DNA of 64,000 bases from Methanomassiliicoccaceae archaeon (GTDB taxonomy: Archaea; Thermoplasmatota; Thermoplasmata; Methanomassiliicoccales; Methanomethylophilaceae), in NCBI GenBank assembly GCA_016284295.1, contig JAEEOP010000006.1:114589-178588 (forward strand), in the 5' to 3' direction. The stretch's first letter is position 1. Each line of letters begins with the position of its first letter. The position numbers were made by a program, and so were the translations under genes. The notes under the pieces are model-generated. The model worked only from the letters and a program-made list of their open reading frames with translations. It did not search any database and was not told the origin of the DNA. Of the stretch, positions 40,312 through 48,614 are shown in pieces.

Positions 40312-40584
40312 TTATGGCCTTTCATAGATGCTGCTGCGATGACCGATCTCAAGTAAAAGAATGATTAGTTTCCCCTTGTCAATCTTACTGATGATCCTGT
40401 AATCCCCGATGCGATATCTCCAGAGTCCCGTCTTGTCTCCGGTCAATGCTTTACCGGAAACAAAAGGATCATCAGTTCCGTCAAGATGCTTGGAGATCCA
40501 ATTGAGGATCATGGTCCTTGTGAAGCGATCCATCTTTTTCAGCTGCTTCACAGCACCTTCGGTGAATTCAACAGAATAGCTCAC
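40312..40584 (-). CDS. RelE/ParE-type mRNA interferase toxin
   Basis: 90 residues with the full family pattern: MSYSVEFTEGAVKQLKKMD, ILNWISKHLDG, GKALTGDKTGLWRYRIGDYRIISKI, then KLIILLLEIGHRSSIY. The basic residues in LWRYRIGDYR and the C-terminal GHR are those used by RelE for ribosome-dependent mRNA cleavage. It is translated from ATG 40584, overlapping the antitoxin stop by four bases. Confidence 0.92.
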   Translation of the reverse strand: MSYSVEFTEGAVKQLKKMDRFTRTMILNWISKHLDGTDDPFVSGKALTGDKTGLWRYRIGDYRIISKIDKGKLIILLLEIGHRSSIYERP

Positions 40585-40805
40585 TCCTCATCACCGAACA
40601 TCTTCAGGACTTCGTCTAGAGTATATGTCTTCGGATTCTTGAGATATTCCTTGTATGCGACATCCCCGACAGCGATATCGTACTCATCCTCGATTTTTTC
40701 AAAAAGTGCCTGCTTGAATGCTTCACCCATTGACATACCGTTCAATGTGGCGTAGCTCCTGGCGAGCTTTTCTTCATCATCGGTAAGTCTGATAGAGAAT
40801 GCCAT
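40581..40805 (-). CDS. RelB-type antitoxin
   Basis: A 74-residue ribbon-helix-helix protein (MAFSIRLTDDEEKLARSYATLNGMSMGEAFKQAL...). The C-terminal part (YLKNPKTYTLDEVLKMFGDEE) should wrap the toxin. First gene of the module, typical antitoxin-toxin order with a 4-base overlap. The operator at 40824-40838 and the TATA box just upstream suggest autorepression. Confidence 0.9.
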   Translation of the reverse strand: MAFSIRLTDDEEKLARSYATLNGMSMGEAFKQALFEKIEDEYDIAVGDVAYKEYLKNPKTYTLDEVLKMFGDEE

Positions 40806-40823
40806 TTTATCACGAATATTGTG

Positions 40824-40848
40824 TAGTACATTGTACTATATAACCTGT
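40824..40848 (-). promoter_or_regulatory. TA-module promoter and autoregulatory palindrome
   Basis: A perfect palindrome TAGTACA-T-TGTACTA (40824-40838) abuts a minus-strand TATA box GGTTATATAG (about 40836-40846), some 20-30 bases before the antitoxin start. Probable RelB-RelE operator. Confidence 0.6.
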
Positions 40849-41057
40849 GCTTTCGATGATGGATTCGAACCTGAATCAGGAGCGGACCCACCTGAAACCG
40901 CTTATAGCATCAGTCAAGTAGAGAACTTTGCGAGCGGAAGTTGCGTTCACTGCCGCCATGGAATGGACACTTACCCATAGAGATGTGAACGTACGTTTTA
41001 GCACATCTGTATAGTAAGCAGATACGCCTGTATCCGCGTTTGGACCGTCATATCTGA

Positions 41058-41081
41058 GGTATGTTTTATCTCATACCTCGC
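41058..41081. promoter_or_regulatory. Inverted repeat enclosing the rqcH TATA box
   Basis: GAGGTATG-TTTTATCT-CATACCTC: a perfect 8-bp dyad whose loop holds the TATA-like TTTTATC. It lies 15-38 bases before the NFACT start. Either a regulator site over the TATA element or a DNA/RNA hairpin. Confidence 0.5.
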
Positions 41082-41095
41082 ACTAGACCCGTCCC

Positions 41096-43030
41096 ATGAA
41101 GAAAGAGATGAGTTCCTTCGATGTCCGTTCGATAGCCACGGAGCTGTCATCGCTGGAAGGCGCGCACATGGACAAGATCTTCCAGTGGGGCGCAGGGAAC
41201 GTGCTGTTCCGCATAAACGTCCAGGGCGCGGGAAAGAAGGACCTCTTCTTCAAGGACAAGAAATGGCTGTACTCCCCTGCCAACAAGCCGGAGACGCCCA
41301 TACAGCCCACATCGTTCGCCACCTATCTCAGGAAGTACATCGACAACGCCCGCATCGGAAAGGTAAGGCAGATCGGATTCGACAGGGTCATCGAGATCGA
41401 GCTCCTGAAGGCGGATTCCGAATACAAGCTCATCTTCGAGATATTCGGAGGCGGGAACGTCCTCCTGGTGAAGGACGGCATCATCGACACCTGCCTCATA
41501 CAGAAGACCATGAGGGACCGCAAGGTGCGTCCCAAGGAACCGTACGTCTGGCCCCAGCCCAGGTTCAACCCCATCGAATCCTCCGAGGAGGACTTCGTGT
41601 CCGCATTCAAGGAATCCGAATCGGACTGCGTCAGGACCCTGGCCACCGCCGTGAACCTCGGAGGGCAGTACGCGGAGGAGGTCTGTAAGCGCTCCGGCGT
41701 CCAGAAGGACCTGCCGGCGTCCGAGGTGTCCGACGAGATGCTCTCCAGGATGTACGCCGAGGTGAAGGACATCGTCAACCATGTCATAGACGTCCCCGAG
41801 ACCACCGCCTACCTCAAGGACGGGAAGATCGAGGACTTCGCACCCATCGTGATGACCTCCCACGACGACCTCGAATGCCAGCGCTACGACAGCATGTCGG
41901 CGGTCATAGACGCCTTCGTCCAGCAGATGAAGGACGAGGAGGAGGAAGCCTATGTGGACCCCGAGGTCGAGAAGCTCAACAGGAGGATCGCCAAGCAGGA
42001 GGAGACCGTTGACGAGTACCGCACCAGATGCGAGGAGCTCAAGAGGAAGGCGGAATCCCTCTACACGGAATACCAGAAGGTCAGCCAGCTGCTGGAGGCC
42101 CTGAAGGAGCAGAGCGCCAAGCTCACATGGGAGAAGCTGACCGAGGGGGCCATGAAGATCCCCTACGTCAGGAGCATAGACCCTTCGAAGAACAAGGTCA
42201 CGGCGGAGATCGCCGGCGAAACGGTAACATTGGACTACACCAAGAACCTCGATGCCAACGCATCCGACATCTATCAGGACAGCAAGGAGATCGGCGAGAA
42301 GGGCAAGCATGCGGAGGATGCCCTCAACGACAGCCGTGCGGAGCTCGCCAAGAGGCTGAAGGGCCTCGAGAAGCAGCGCATCGCCAACGCCGGGAAGGCG
42401 CAGCCCACCAAGCAGTTCTGGTTCGAGAGGTTCAAATGGTTCTTCACCACCGAGGGCAAGCTGGTCATCGCCGGAAGGGACGCACACACCAACGACGGCG
42501 TCGTGAAGAAGCATCTCAAGGAGAAGGACCTGTACGCCCATACGGACATACACGGAGCACCTTCCACGATCATCAAGGAGGGTGCATCGGCCACCAACGA
42601 GGAGCTCAGGCAGGCCTGCCAGTTCGCCACGGCACAGTCCAAGGGATGGGTCGCCGCCGTATCGGAGGGAAGCGCATACTGGGTGTATCCGGACCAGGTC
42701 AGCAAGACCCCGAACCCCGGGGAGTTCGTGCCCCGCGGAGCTTTCATCATACGCGGGAAGAGGAACTACGAGTACCATCTCCCGATGGAACTGGTCGTCG
42801 GGGAGATAACCTACCAGGGGGCCAGGAAGGTCATGTGCGGCCCTGCGGAATGCTTCAAGGACTGCGAGAAGTACGTCGTCATCCGCCCCGGGAAGAACAA
42901 GAGCCGCGTGTCCGGAGAGCTAGCGAAGAAGTTCAACGTCCCCGAGGAGGAGATATCGAGGATCCTCCCGCCCGGCGAGATCGAAGTGGTGAAAGAGGTC
43001 TGGCCCAAAGAGGATGCCGAAGAGGAATGA
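41096..43030 (+). CDS. rqcH: NFACT-family protein RqcH (ribosome quality control)
   Basis: 644 residues, the archaeal homologue of Rqc2/NEMF/RqcH, which binds split 60S-type subunits and recruits tRNA-Ala for C-terminal tailing. NFACT-N starts with KEMSSFDVRSIATEL. Two helix-hairpin regions and a long coiled coil (about 280-350, EKLNRRIAKQEETVDEYRTR...) follow. NFACT-R then covers about 440-560, with FKWFFTTEGKLVIAGRDAHTNDGVVKKHL and DLYAHTDIHGAPSTIIK. A C-terminal conserved domain contains GEITYQGARKVMCGP. Length and order are standard. Isolated gene behind a dyad-flanked promoter. Confidence 0.94.
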   Translation: MKKEMSSFDVRSIATELSSLEGAHMDKIFQWGAGNVLFRINVQGAGKKDLFFKDKKWLYSPANKPETPIQPTSFATYLRKYIDNARIGKVRQIGFDRVIEIELLKADSEYKLIFEIFGGGNVLLVKDGIIDTCLIQKTMRDRKVRPKEPYVWPQPRFNPIESSEEDFVSAFKESESDCVRTLATAVNLGGQYAEEVCKRSGVQKDLPASEVSDEMLSRMYAEVKDIVNHVIDVPETTAYLKDGKIEDFAPIVMTSHDDLECQRYDSMSAVIDAFVQQMKDEEEEAYVDPEVEKLNRRIAKQEETVDEYRTRCEELKRKAESLYTEYQKVSQLLEALKEQSAKLTWEKLTEGAMKIPYVRSIDPSKNKVTAEIAGETVTLDYTKNLDANASDIYQDSKEIGEKGKHAEDALNDSRAELAKRLKGLEKQRIANAGKAQPTKQFWFERFKWFFTTEGKLVIAGRDAHTNDGVVKKHLKEKDLYAHTDIHGAPSTIIKEGASATNEELRQACQFATAQSKGWVAAVSEGSAYWVYPDQVSKTPNPGEFVPRGAFIIRGKRNYEYHLPMELVVGEITYQGARKVMCGPAECFKDCEKYVVIRPGKNKSRVSGELAKKFNVPEEEISRILPPGEIEVVKEVWPKEDAEEE

Positions 43031-43085
43031 CCGTCGCCGACGGCTCCGCCAAGCGGATATATACGAAGATATGCATCCATCGACC

Positions 43086-43466
43086 ATGGCCGACATCAAG
43101 CACAGGGTCAACATCGTCGCAGGGATCGCCGCTATAGGGGCCGCGATAGCTTTCATCGGGACCGTCCTGTCCTACATGGATTTCCCGGAACAGACGACCA
43201 TCCTGGATCTGGTGATCTTCGGAATCGTGCTTCTCGTCGCGCTGACCAGCATCAAACCGTCGGTCGACAGCAGGAGCGCCATCCTCAACGTCATCATAGG
43301 GATCCTGGCCATAGCCATAACGAGCTTCATCTACATGTCCATCGGGAACGCGGTGGATGCGAAGAGCTTCATGGACGTGGGAATAGGGGTCTGGCTCATG
43401 TTCGCCGGATCGATCCTCTTCACGATATTCTCCATATCGGACCTCATGTTCAAGAGAAAGGCCTGA
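43086..43466 (+). CDS. Four-helix membrane protein, hypothetical
   Basis: 126 residues with four membrane helices: IVAGIAAIGAAIAFIGTVLS, ILDLVIFGIVLLVALTSI, LNVIIGILAIAITSFIYMSI and VWLMFAGSILFTIFSI. Short loops and a basic C-terminus (FKRKA) end it. A GGATATATAC box (about 43054-43063) fits a leaderless transcript starting at ATG 43086; ATG 43071 is an in-frame alternative. No known family or motif. Confidence 0.65.
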   Translation: MADIKHRVNIVAGIAAIGAAIAFIGTVLSYMDFPEQTTILDLVIFGIVLLVALTSIKPSVDSRSAILNVIIGILAIAITSFIYMSIGNAVDAKSFMDVGIGVWLMFAGSILFTIFSISDLMFKRKA

Positions 43467-43550
43467 TAGCTATCGGCGATATTTTTTCTGACCGATATAA
43501 GGCTCTGAATCAAGAGACTATCCGTATAAGCATAGCTGACGCTGAAATCA

Positions 43551-43627
43551 TGGTGCCCGCGCCGGGATTCGAACCCGGGTCAAGAGATCCGCAATCTCAC
43601 AGGATATCCAAGCTACCCCACGCGGGC
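43551..43627 (-). tRNA. tRNA-Arg (GCG), CCA encoded
   Basis: Minus-strand cloverleaf. Acceptor GCCCGCG with CGCGGGC, discriminator A, then genomically encoded CCA (43551-43553). The anticodon loop TTGCGGA gives anticodon GCG. The T arm CCGGGTTCGAATCCCGG is perfect. The D stem and the first anticodon-stem pair are imperfect. The plus-strand start of the flank (43467-43550) has no gene. Confidence 0.92.
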
Positions 43628-43663
43628 AAAATTCTGCGGTACCTTTGAAAGGTTAAGAGGTTT

Positions 43664-43855
43664 TCATGCCTCAGGGTGTGACAGGTAGCGGGTGATGTAA
43701 CCTGCGATCCTGTTCCTCATTGTCACCGATGAGACATCCGTCAGAGTTGCGACCATCTCCTTGTTACCCTCGAAGTCCTTGGTGAAAGCCTGAGGATACT
43801 TGTTGAGGAGCTCGATCGAGACTCTCTTGATGTATGTGGGCCTTATTCTTCCCAT
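43664..43855 (-). CDS. rps17e: 30S ribosomal protein S17e
   Basis: 63 residues, standard for archaeal S17e. It begins MGRIRPTYIKRVSIELLNKYP, continues DFEGNKEMVATLTDVSS and ends with the conserved RNRIAGYITRYLS. Start ATG 43855 matches the family N-terminus. It is present in Archaea and Eukarya only, so it supports the domain assignment of this window. Confidence 0.96.
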   Translation of the reverse strand: MGRIRPTYIKRVSIELLNKYPQAFTKDFEGNKEMVATLTDVSSVTMRNRIAGYITRYLSHPEA

Positions 43856-44104
43856 GGTATTCACCGAATGAACCCGATTAAGCCGATACCCTATATAAAA
43901 ATTTCATTTTCACGACCACCGGCTCGGAGGCCATCCGCTACATGATGTAACGAAGGCCACTATTTGAACCGTTTTGCGGAAGATCTGATGCCAGCATTCC
44001 GCATGAAAATCTTGGATCCGCCGGTGCATCGCTATCATTAGGTATATCAAAAATAATTTAGACATAACTAACTAATTAATATATGAAATCATTAACAGTG
44101 ATGA

Positions 44105-44302
44105 TTGGGTGAGATATTGCAACAGGACACAGTTGCGCTACTGAAGTTCGGCATCGCCGTCGCTATCATAGCCATCCTCCTCATCGTATGGTTCCAGACC
44201 GTCGGTGCCCCGGCAGGGGAAGAGGAGGAGGCTGAAGAAGCGCTGGAGACACTCGTTAGCTGCCTTCCGGCGAAGATAGCCGGCTACATGCCGGTACTGT
44301 GA
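44105..44302 (+). CDS. Small single-helix membrane protein
   Basis: About 61-65 residues. One hydrophobic helix (LLKFGIAVAIIAILLIVWFQTV), then an acidic stretch (EEEEAEEALE) and a short hydrophobic end (CLPAKIAGYMPVL). No ATG is available. TTG 44105 or TTG 44117 (with GGGTGAG just upstream) are candidate starts. AT-rich promoter-like sequence lies at 44050-44095. A C-terminal hairpin is not seen. No known family. Composition and promoter support a real gene, but evidence is modest. Confidence 0.45.
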   Translation: MGEILQQDTVALLKFGIAVAIIAILLIVWFQTVGAPAGEEEEAEEALETLVSCLPAKIAGYMPVL

Positions 44303-44342
44303 ACAGAGCAGTATTACAAACGGGGCTTTGCCCCACTTTTCC

Positions 44343-44840
44343 TTACAGTTCCGAGATCGCACGGAACAGCTCGTACGGTATGTGGCAGTACCCGTTGGGG
44401 TTCCTGTCGAGATACTTCTGATGGTTCTCTTCTGCCGGGGTGAAATTCGAAAGCGGCAGGGCCTCGGTGTAGAATTCCCTGAAACCCGCGGATACCGCAT
44501 CGACCGTCCTCCTGACAAGGTCGCCCGATTCCTCGTCGACCCAATATATGCCTGTGCGGTACTGGACGCCGATATCGTTGCCCTGCCTGTTCCTTTTGGT
44601 CGGGTCGATGATCATGAAGAACGCCTTGAGAATTAGAGAAAGGGATACCTTGGACTCGTCGTATACGACCTTCACCGTCTCTGCATATCCGTAACGGCCC
44701 GAACAGACCAGCAGGTAGTCCGGGATCAGATGCGGGTCGCCGTTGGCGTAGCCACACTGCGTGGACACCACGCCTCTGAGCATGGAGATCGCCTTCTCCA
44801 CGCCCCAGAAGCATCCTCCGGCGAGATATATCTCCTTCAC
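44343..44840 (-). CDS. msrA: Peptide-methionine (S)-S-oxide reductase MsrA
   Basis: 165 residues. Repairs methionine-S-sulfoxide with the catalytic cysteine in AGGCFWGVE (C10). Downstream landmarks are GYANGD, YAETVKVVYD, DIGVQYRTGIYW and NHQKYLDRNPNGYCHI. Start GTG 44840 overlaps the thyX stop by four bases (GTGA); no ATG fits the family N-terminus. Third gene of a traB-thyX-msrA unit. Confidence 0.94.
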   Translation of the reverse strand: MKEIYLAGGCFWGVEKAISMLRGVVSTQCGYANGDPHLIPDYLLVCSGRYGYAETVKVVYDESKVSLSLILKAFFMIIDPTKRNRQGNDIGVQYRTGIYWVDEESGDLVRRTVDAVSAGFREFYTEALPLSNFTPAEENHQKYLDRNPNGYCHIPYELFRAISEL

Positions 44841-45496
44841 AGGTCCGTCCTCGGGTGTCCGCAGGTCTTCTTGCCCTCCGGGCACGGGCCCCTGATGCAT
44901 GGCGGCCCGGCGTTCCTGAAGATGACCGGGGATTGCTCCTTGCATATCCTGAGCATCTGGTCCGCCATCTCCCTGATCTCCCACTGGGCGCGGTTGCAGC
45001 ACCTCAACGAGAAGAAGTGCAGCAGCTCGCGGGCGTTCATCGTTAACGTGATATTGGTCGTGCATCCGTTGGGGAGCAGGTATCTGGCATCCTCCGCCGG
45101 GATCCCCATCTCCTCGAGCTTCCCGTAGGCCTTCCAGATGTCGTCCATGACAGATTCGTACAGTCTTAAAGCATCCTCGTTGCCCTCGATCGTGTGCGGT
45201 GTCACGTACGATGCATCATCCATGGATACGTACCTCTGGCTCTGCTGGGAAAACGATGCCATCCTGTGCCTGACCAGCTGGTGGGTCAACGCGCGGGACA
45301 CCCCCTCCACGGAGAATGTGAACACCGCATGCTCGATGACGGAATGGTGCCCCATCCCCACGATCCTCGACAGGACCTTCTCGGAATCGATGTCCTCGAC
45401 TATCTCGGCCGAGGGCCTCTCGGAATAACAGGAATTCCCTGCGGCCGCGCAGATGCGGTCCGCGTCCTTCGTGCATGCCAACAACTTAACCTTCAA
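44837..45496 (-). CDS. thyX: Flavin-dependent thymidylate synthase
   Basis: 219 residues. FAD-dependent methylation of dUMP using methylene-tetrahydropterin and NADPH. The ThyX signature R-H-R-x7-S appears as RHRMASFSQQSQRY. Other landmarks are GHHSVIEHAVFTFSVEGVSRALTHQLVRHR and the LLPNGCTTNITLTMNARELLHFFSLR segment. The C-terminus has a cysteine-rich tail (PPCIRGPCPEGKKTCG) that is unusual and could be structural or redox active. It overlaps traB by 11 bases and msrA by four. Confidence 0.95.
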   Translation of the reverse strand: MKVKLLACTKDADRICAAAGNSCYSERPSAEIVEDIDSEKVLSRIVGMGHHSVIEHAVFTFSVEGVSRALTHQLVRHRMASFSQQSQRYVSMDDASYVTPHTIEGNEDALRLYESVMDDIWKAYGKLEEMGIPAEDARYLLPNGCTTNITLTMNARELLHFFSLRCCNRAQWEIREMADQMLRICKEQSPVIFRNAGPPCIRGPCPEGKKTCGHPRTDL

Positions 45497-46205
45497 GCGT
45501 CTCCCTCCCGTCCCAGATCATCTGGCGTATCCTGCTCATCTTCTCACGGTCCATGATGTCGCTCAGCCTGATCTTCCGGACATGCTCGTCCTTGAGGAGC
45601 TTGCATATGCCCTCGACATGCGCATCCCCGACAACGACGACCATGTTGTGGTATGTGTCGGAGAGGGCGTTGATCTGCTCCGCCATGTAGACATTCCTCT
45701 CGTCGATGAGCTTGCGAACCAGTGTCGGATAGCGCCTGCGCATGTCCTCGACGTAATCATCCTCGTTGGCTGCGAACTGCTTGTGGGTAGTCTCCACCTT
45801 CTTGATCCCTCCGATGGAATCCTTGAAGCTGGACAGACGGTAGCGGAGCTTCTCCCCCGCGGACATCTCGTCCCACATCTCGTTCATCACGCGCATGGCA
45901 TCCGTGTCTATCGGGATGATCGCAGCGTTGAGGAGCTTCCCGGTGTTGACGGCTGCAAGGAACTCGTTCCCGACCTTCGCGCCGCTCTGCTCCGACATCC
46001 TCTGCTGGTATTTCGCGGTGTTAGCGTATATGGTGGACATCTTCTGGTCCTCCTTGGGCTTCACACCGTTGAAGTCGTTCATCATGGCCTCGTAACGGCC
46101 CTTGTCCAGCTCGATGAGGACTGCGTCCGGCCAGGTGTTCTTGACTATGAACGATATTGGTTCGGCAAGGTTGAACACGTGACCGGTCCCGACGATCGTG
46201 ATCAT
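45486..46205 (-). CDS. TraB-domain protein
   Basis: 239 residues of the TraB/PrgY family, related to Tiki/GumN proteases. It keeps two conserved glycine-histidine motifs: ITIVGTGHVF at the N-terminus and MVVVVGDAHVEGI near the C-terminus. Unlike most archaeal TraB proteins it lacks the C-terminal membrane helices (usual length about 390), so it is a soluble single-domain version. Metal-dependent peptidase activity is inferred from the superfamily. It heads the traB-thyX-msrA operon. Confidence 0.85.
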   Translation of the reverse strand: MITIVGTGHVFNLAEPISFIVKNTWPDAVLIELDKGRYEAMMNDFNGVKPKEDQKMSTIYANTAKYQQRMSEQSGAKVGNEFLAAVNTGKLLNAAIIPIDTDAMRVMNEMWDEMSAGEKLRYRLSSFKDSIGGIKKVETTHKQFAANEDDYVEDMRRRYPTLVRKLIDERNVYMAEQINALSDTYHNMVVVVGDAHVEGICKLLKDEHVRKIRLSDIMDREKMSRIRQMIWDGRETLEG

Positions 46206-46312
46206 CGTGAGTGGAATGTCCAGGGGACGTAAATAGTCACGCTTTCCGCCTACTGAGTCAGTCTGATTATCTTTTGATAACGCCCGTGATGAGAGGAAAC
46301 AGTAATCGACTT

Positions 46313-46353
46313 TCGAAAAAAAAGAGCGATCGACCCTTGGCTAGGCCGATCGC
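46313..46353 (-). terminator. Intrinsic-type terminator after system D
   Basis: On the minus strand a 7-bp perfect stem (GCGATCG / CGATCGC at 46326-46353) is followed directly by CTC and eight T residues. It lies 12 bases past the binding-protein stop. This is the most textbook terminator in the window. The rest of 46206-46312 has no gene. Confidence 0.8.
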
Positions 46354-46365
46354 ATTAAAGTTTAT

Positions 46366-47739
46366 TCAGTGCTTGAAACACATGAGTCCGCCGGCTTGCT
46401 TGACATCGCCTTTGAACTCTGTGAATTCGTCGTACCACTCCTGGAGGAGCTTCCATCCCTCATCCTCGCTGAACACATCGGGCCAGATGTATGATGCTAC
46501 AAGCATCAATCCGCTGGGTCCGAGAGGTGTTCCGATGGTTTCGAAGCAGACACCGACCGTTCCTCCGTTGGAATATGCAGGGACCCCGCTCATGTACTTG
46601 GCAGCGGTCTCGAAGGTCTTCTGAGCATCCTCTGGAGAGGTCTCATCGGTGATGTTACCCCAGAGACTGATAACCATGATATCTGGGTTGGCGGCAATGA
46701 TAGTCTCTTTCTCTATCTCGATGTAATTACCTGCCACCTGTGCTCCGAGTCCGTCCTTCAAGGGGAGGAGAGAAAGGGTCCAGTAGTCTCCCATGGAGTT
46801 GTAACCGTTGGTTGCGCTGATTCCAAGGCAGTCTACGTGGACGACGGGTCCATCGTTGCTGGGGTTGTAAGGCTGGATGAAGGTCTTTGAGGCCAATCCC
46901 TTGGTCCTCTTCTGGATCTCCGATACAGTGCTGTTGAACTTATCCAGGTATTTCTTCGCATCCTCCTGCTCGTTGAACATGCAGGCGGCCGTCATGACTG
47001 TAGATACAGGGGTACCGTACTTGTTCATCTGGGCAAACTTGAGGTTGATGACGTCCACGATAGTTCCGTCCTTCGACTCGGCTGCACGCAGATACTGCTC
47101 GACACCGGTATCGGGCTGTCCGATGTATACTCTGATTCCTGATTTGAGGATGTTCTCAGCAAGGACCTCCTTGTCCTTTCCGTCACCGAGGTTGGTGAAA
47201 CCGTGCGCCCCGGGGTACCTGTTCTCAGAGACTTTCCAGGTTCCGTCAGTGTTCTTGGCGGTAGTCCATCTCTCGAGTCCTGCAACGACATTGTCCCACT
47301 GGCCGAAGATCTGCATGACCATGTATCCGTAATCATAGTTGCATCCGACCTTTCCGCTGATTGGGAAGTGCACATAGTCTGTCGCACCGGTGTTGGTGGT
47401 GTAGTACATCAACTGCGACTTCCCATCGATGAAGTTCTGCACGTAGGTGACATCTGCGGAATCGACCTTCCCGTCATTGTTAGCGTCAGCATAGGGGAAT
47501 TCATTCTTCCAGTCAAGTTTGTCACTGATGATCTTATTGATCTGTTTGACATCATCGCTGTTCAAATAGCTGTCATTGTTGGCGTTACCATATACCCTTG
47601 CAAGCTCATCGAGGTCATTTTCATATGTTCCTCCTCCGCCGCTGCCGCCATTGTTGTTGTTCATCAGAACAAAGGCTGCAGCCGCTGCAACGATGACAAC
47701 AGCCGCGACTGCTATAATCGCGATTACCTTTTTGTCCAT
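46366..47739 (-). CDS. Metal-chelate binding protein with dockerin-like module, system D
   Basis: 457 residues. The anchor helix (5-26, VIAIIAVAAVVIVAAAAAFVL) is followed by an Asn/Gly linker, then the dockerin-like pair YGNANNDSYLNSDDV and DANNDGKVDSADV (about 48-110), both with calcium-ligand spacing and a following helix. The BtuF/FepB-like domain comes after about 115. Start ATG 47739 is placed by the anchor; earlier in-frame codons are non-hydrophobic leader. Last gene of operon D (permease, ATPase, binding protein) and closed by a strong terminator. Confidence 0.86.
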   Translation of the reverse strand: MDKKVIAIIAVAAVVIVAAAAAFVLMNNNNGGSGGGGTYENDLDELARVYGNANNDSYLNSDDVKQINKIISDKLDWKNEFPYADANNDGKVDSADVTYVQNFIDGKSQLMYYTTNTGATDYVHFPISGKVGCNYDYGYMVMQIFGQWDNVVAGLERWTTAKNTDGTWKVSENRYPGAHGFTNLGDGKDKEVLAENILKSGIRVYIGQPDTGVEQYLRAAESKDGTIVDVINLKFAQMNKYGTPVSTVMTAACMFNEQEDAKKYLDKFNSTVSEIQKRTKGLASKTFIQPYNPSNDGPVVHVDCLGISATNGYNSMGDYWTLSLLPLKDGLGAQVAGNYIEIEKETIIAANPDIMVISLWGNITDETSPEDAQKTFETAAKYMSGVPAYSNGGTVGVCFETIGTPLGPSGLMLVASYIWPDVFSEDEGWKLLQEWYDEFTEFKGDVKQAGGLMCFKH

Positions 47740-47800
47740 ACTATCACTTCGTATTTGCAAATCGTTTGTCTCATTCAGGCATATTGCCTTGTGTTGAGCG

Positions 47801-48610
47801 TCATTGAACCTCCACCAGATCCGATACATCATCGTCATCGAACGCGGATTTCAGGATAACATGGGGCGAGCCGTCGAATTGGATGACGGTACAATCTATG
47901 CCGTACACCTCGCGGATGGCCTCTTCTGTCATGACCTCCGAAGGTGTTCCGACCTTGTACACCATCCCGGGTTCCTTCAGAACGATGATCTGATGGGAAT
48001 ATCTGGCAGCGATGTTGAGGTCGTGACAGATCATTATCACGAGCTTCTTCTGCTGGACGGCGATCGCCCTCAGAAGTTCCGTAACATACACCTGGTGCTT
48101 AACATCGAGATTGGATGTGGGCTCATCGAGGATTATGGCAGGTGTCTCCATTGCCAATCCTCTTGCCAATGCGACCCTCTGATGCTGCCCGGCGGAAAGC
48201 TCGTTGAATCCGCGCATAGCCAAATCCTTGAGATCCAGCATATCCAGAACCCTGTGGACGACCTCGAGATCGGTCTGTGTGGTCTTCCACTTGGATTTGT
48301 TATGTCTCCCTATCAGGACCGTGTCGATGACTGTCATCGAGAACACATCCATCGTTCCTGCAGGAACGAAACCGACCTGTTCGGCGATATCCTTGTGAGT
48401 CATCTCCTCAGTTGAGCGACCATCTATGAGGACCTCTCCCTTGACAGGTTTGAGGAGCTTATTGATCATCTTGACCAAGGTCGACTTCCCTACCCCGTTC
48501 GGACCTATGATGCAGACCAACCCGGGACCTTCGATCTTCAGATTGATATCCTCCAGGACATTGCGCCCTCCGTGATATCCGAATGTTACATCCTTGAATT
48601 CAATCTCCAT
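47801..48610 (-). CDS. FecE-type ABC transporter ATPase, system D
   Basis: 269 residues. MEIEFKDVTFGYHGGRN, Walker A GPNGVGKST, signature LSAGQHQR, Walker B IILDEP with SNLD, H-loop MICHDLNI, and the C-terminal regulatory strand IDCTVIQFDGSPHVILKS. Like systems B and C it carries LSAGQ rather than LSGGQ. Four bases separate it from the permease stop. About 60 bases separate it from the binding-protein gene. Confidence 0.92.
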   Translation of the reverse strand: MEIEFKDVTFGYHGGRNVLEDINLKIEGPGLVCIIGPNGVGKSTLVKMINKLLKPVKGEVLIDGRSTEEMTHKDIAEQVGFVPAGTMDVFSMTVIDTVLIGRHNKSKWKTTQTDLEVVHRVLDMLDLKDLAMRGFNELSAGQHQRVALARGLAMETPAIILDEPTSNLDVKHQVYVTELLRAIAVQQKKLVIMICHDLNIAARYSHQIIVLKEPGMVYKVGTPSEVMTEEAIREVYGIDCTVIQFDGSPHVILKSAFDDDDVSDLVEVQ

Positions 48611-48614
48611 GATA

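Noticed and set aside
40853..40925. Possible tRNA 3' fragment (GGATTCGAACC at 40861) next to the TA module, suggesting an attachment scar
   Set aside because: Only the T-loop-like 11-mer fits; the stem does not pair and no acceptor or anticodon arm could be found on either side.
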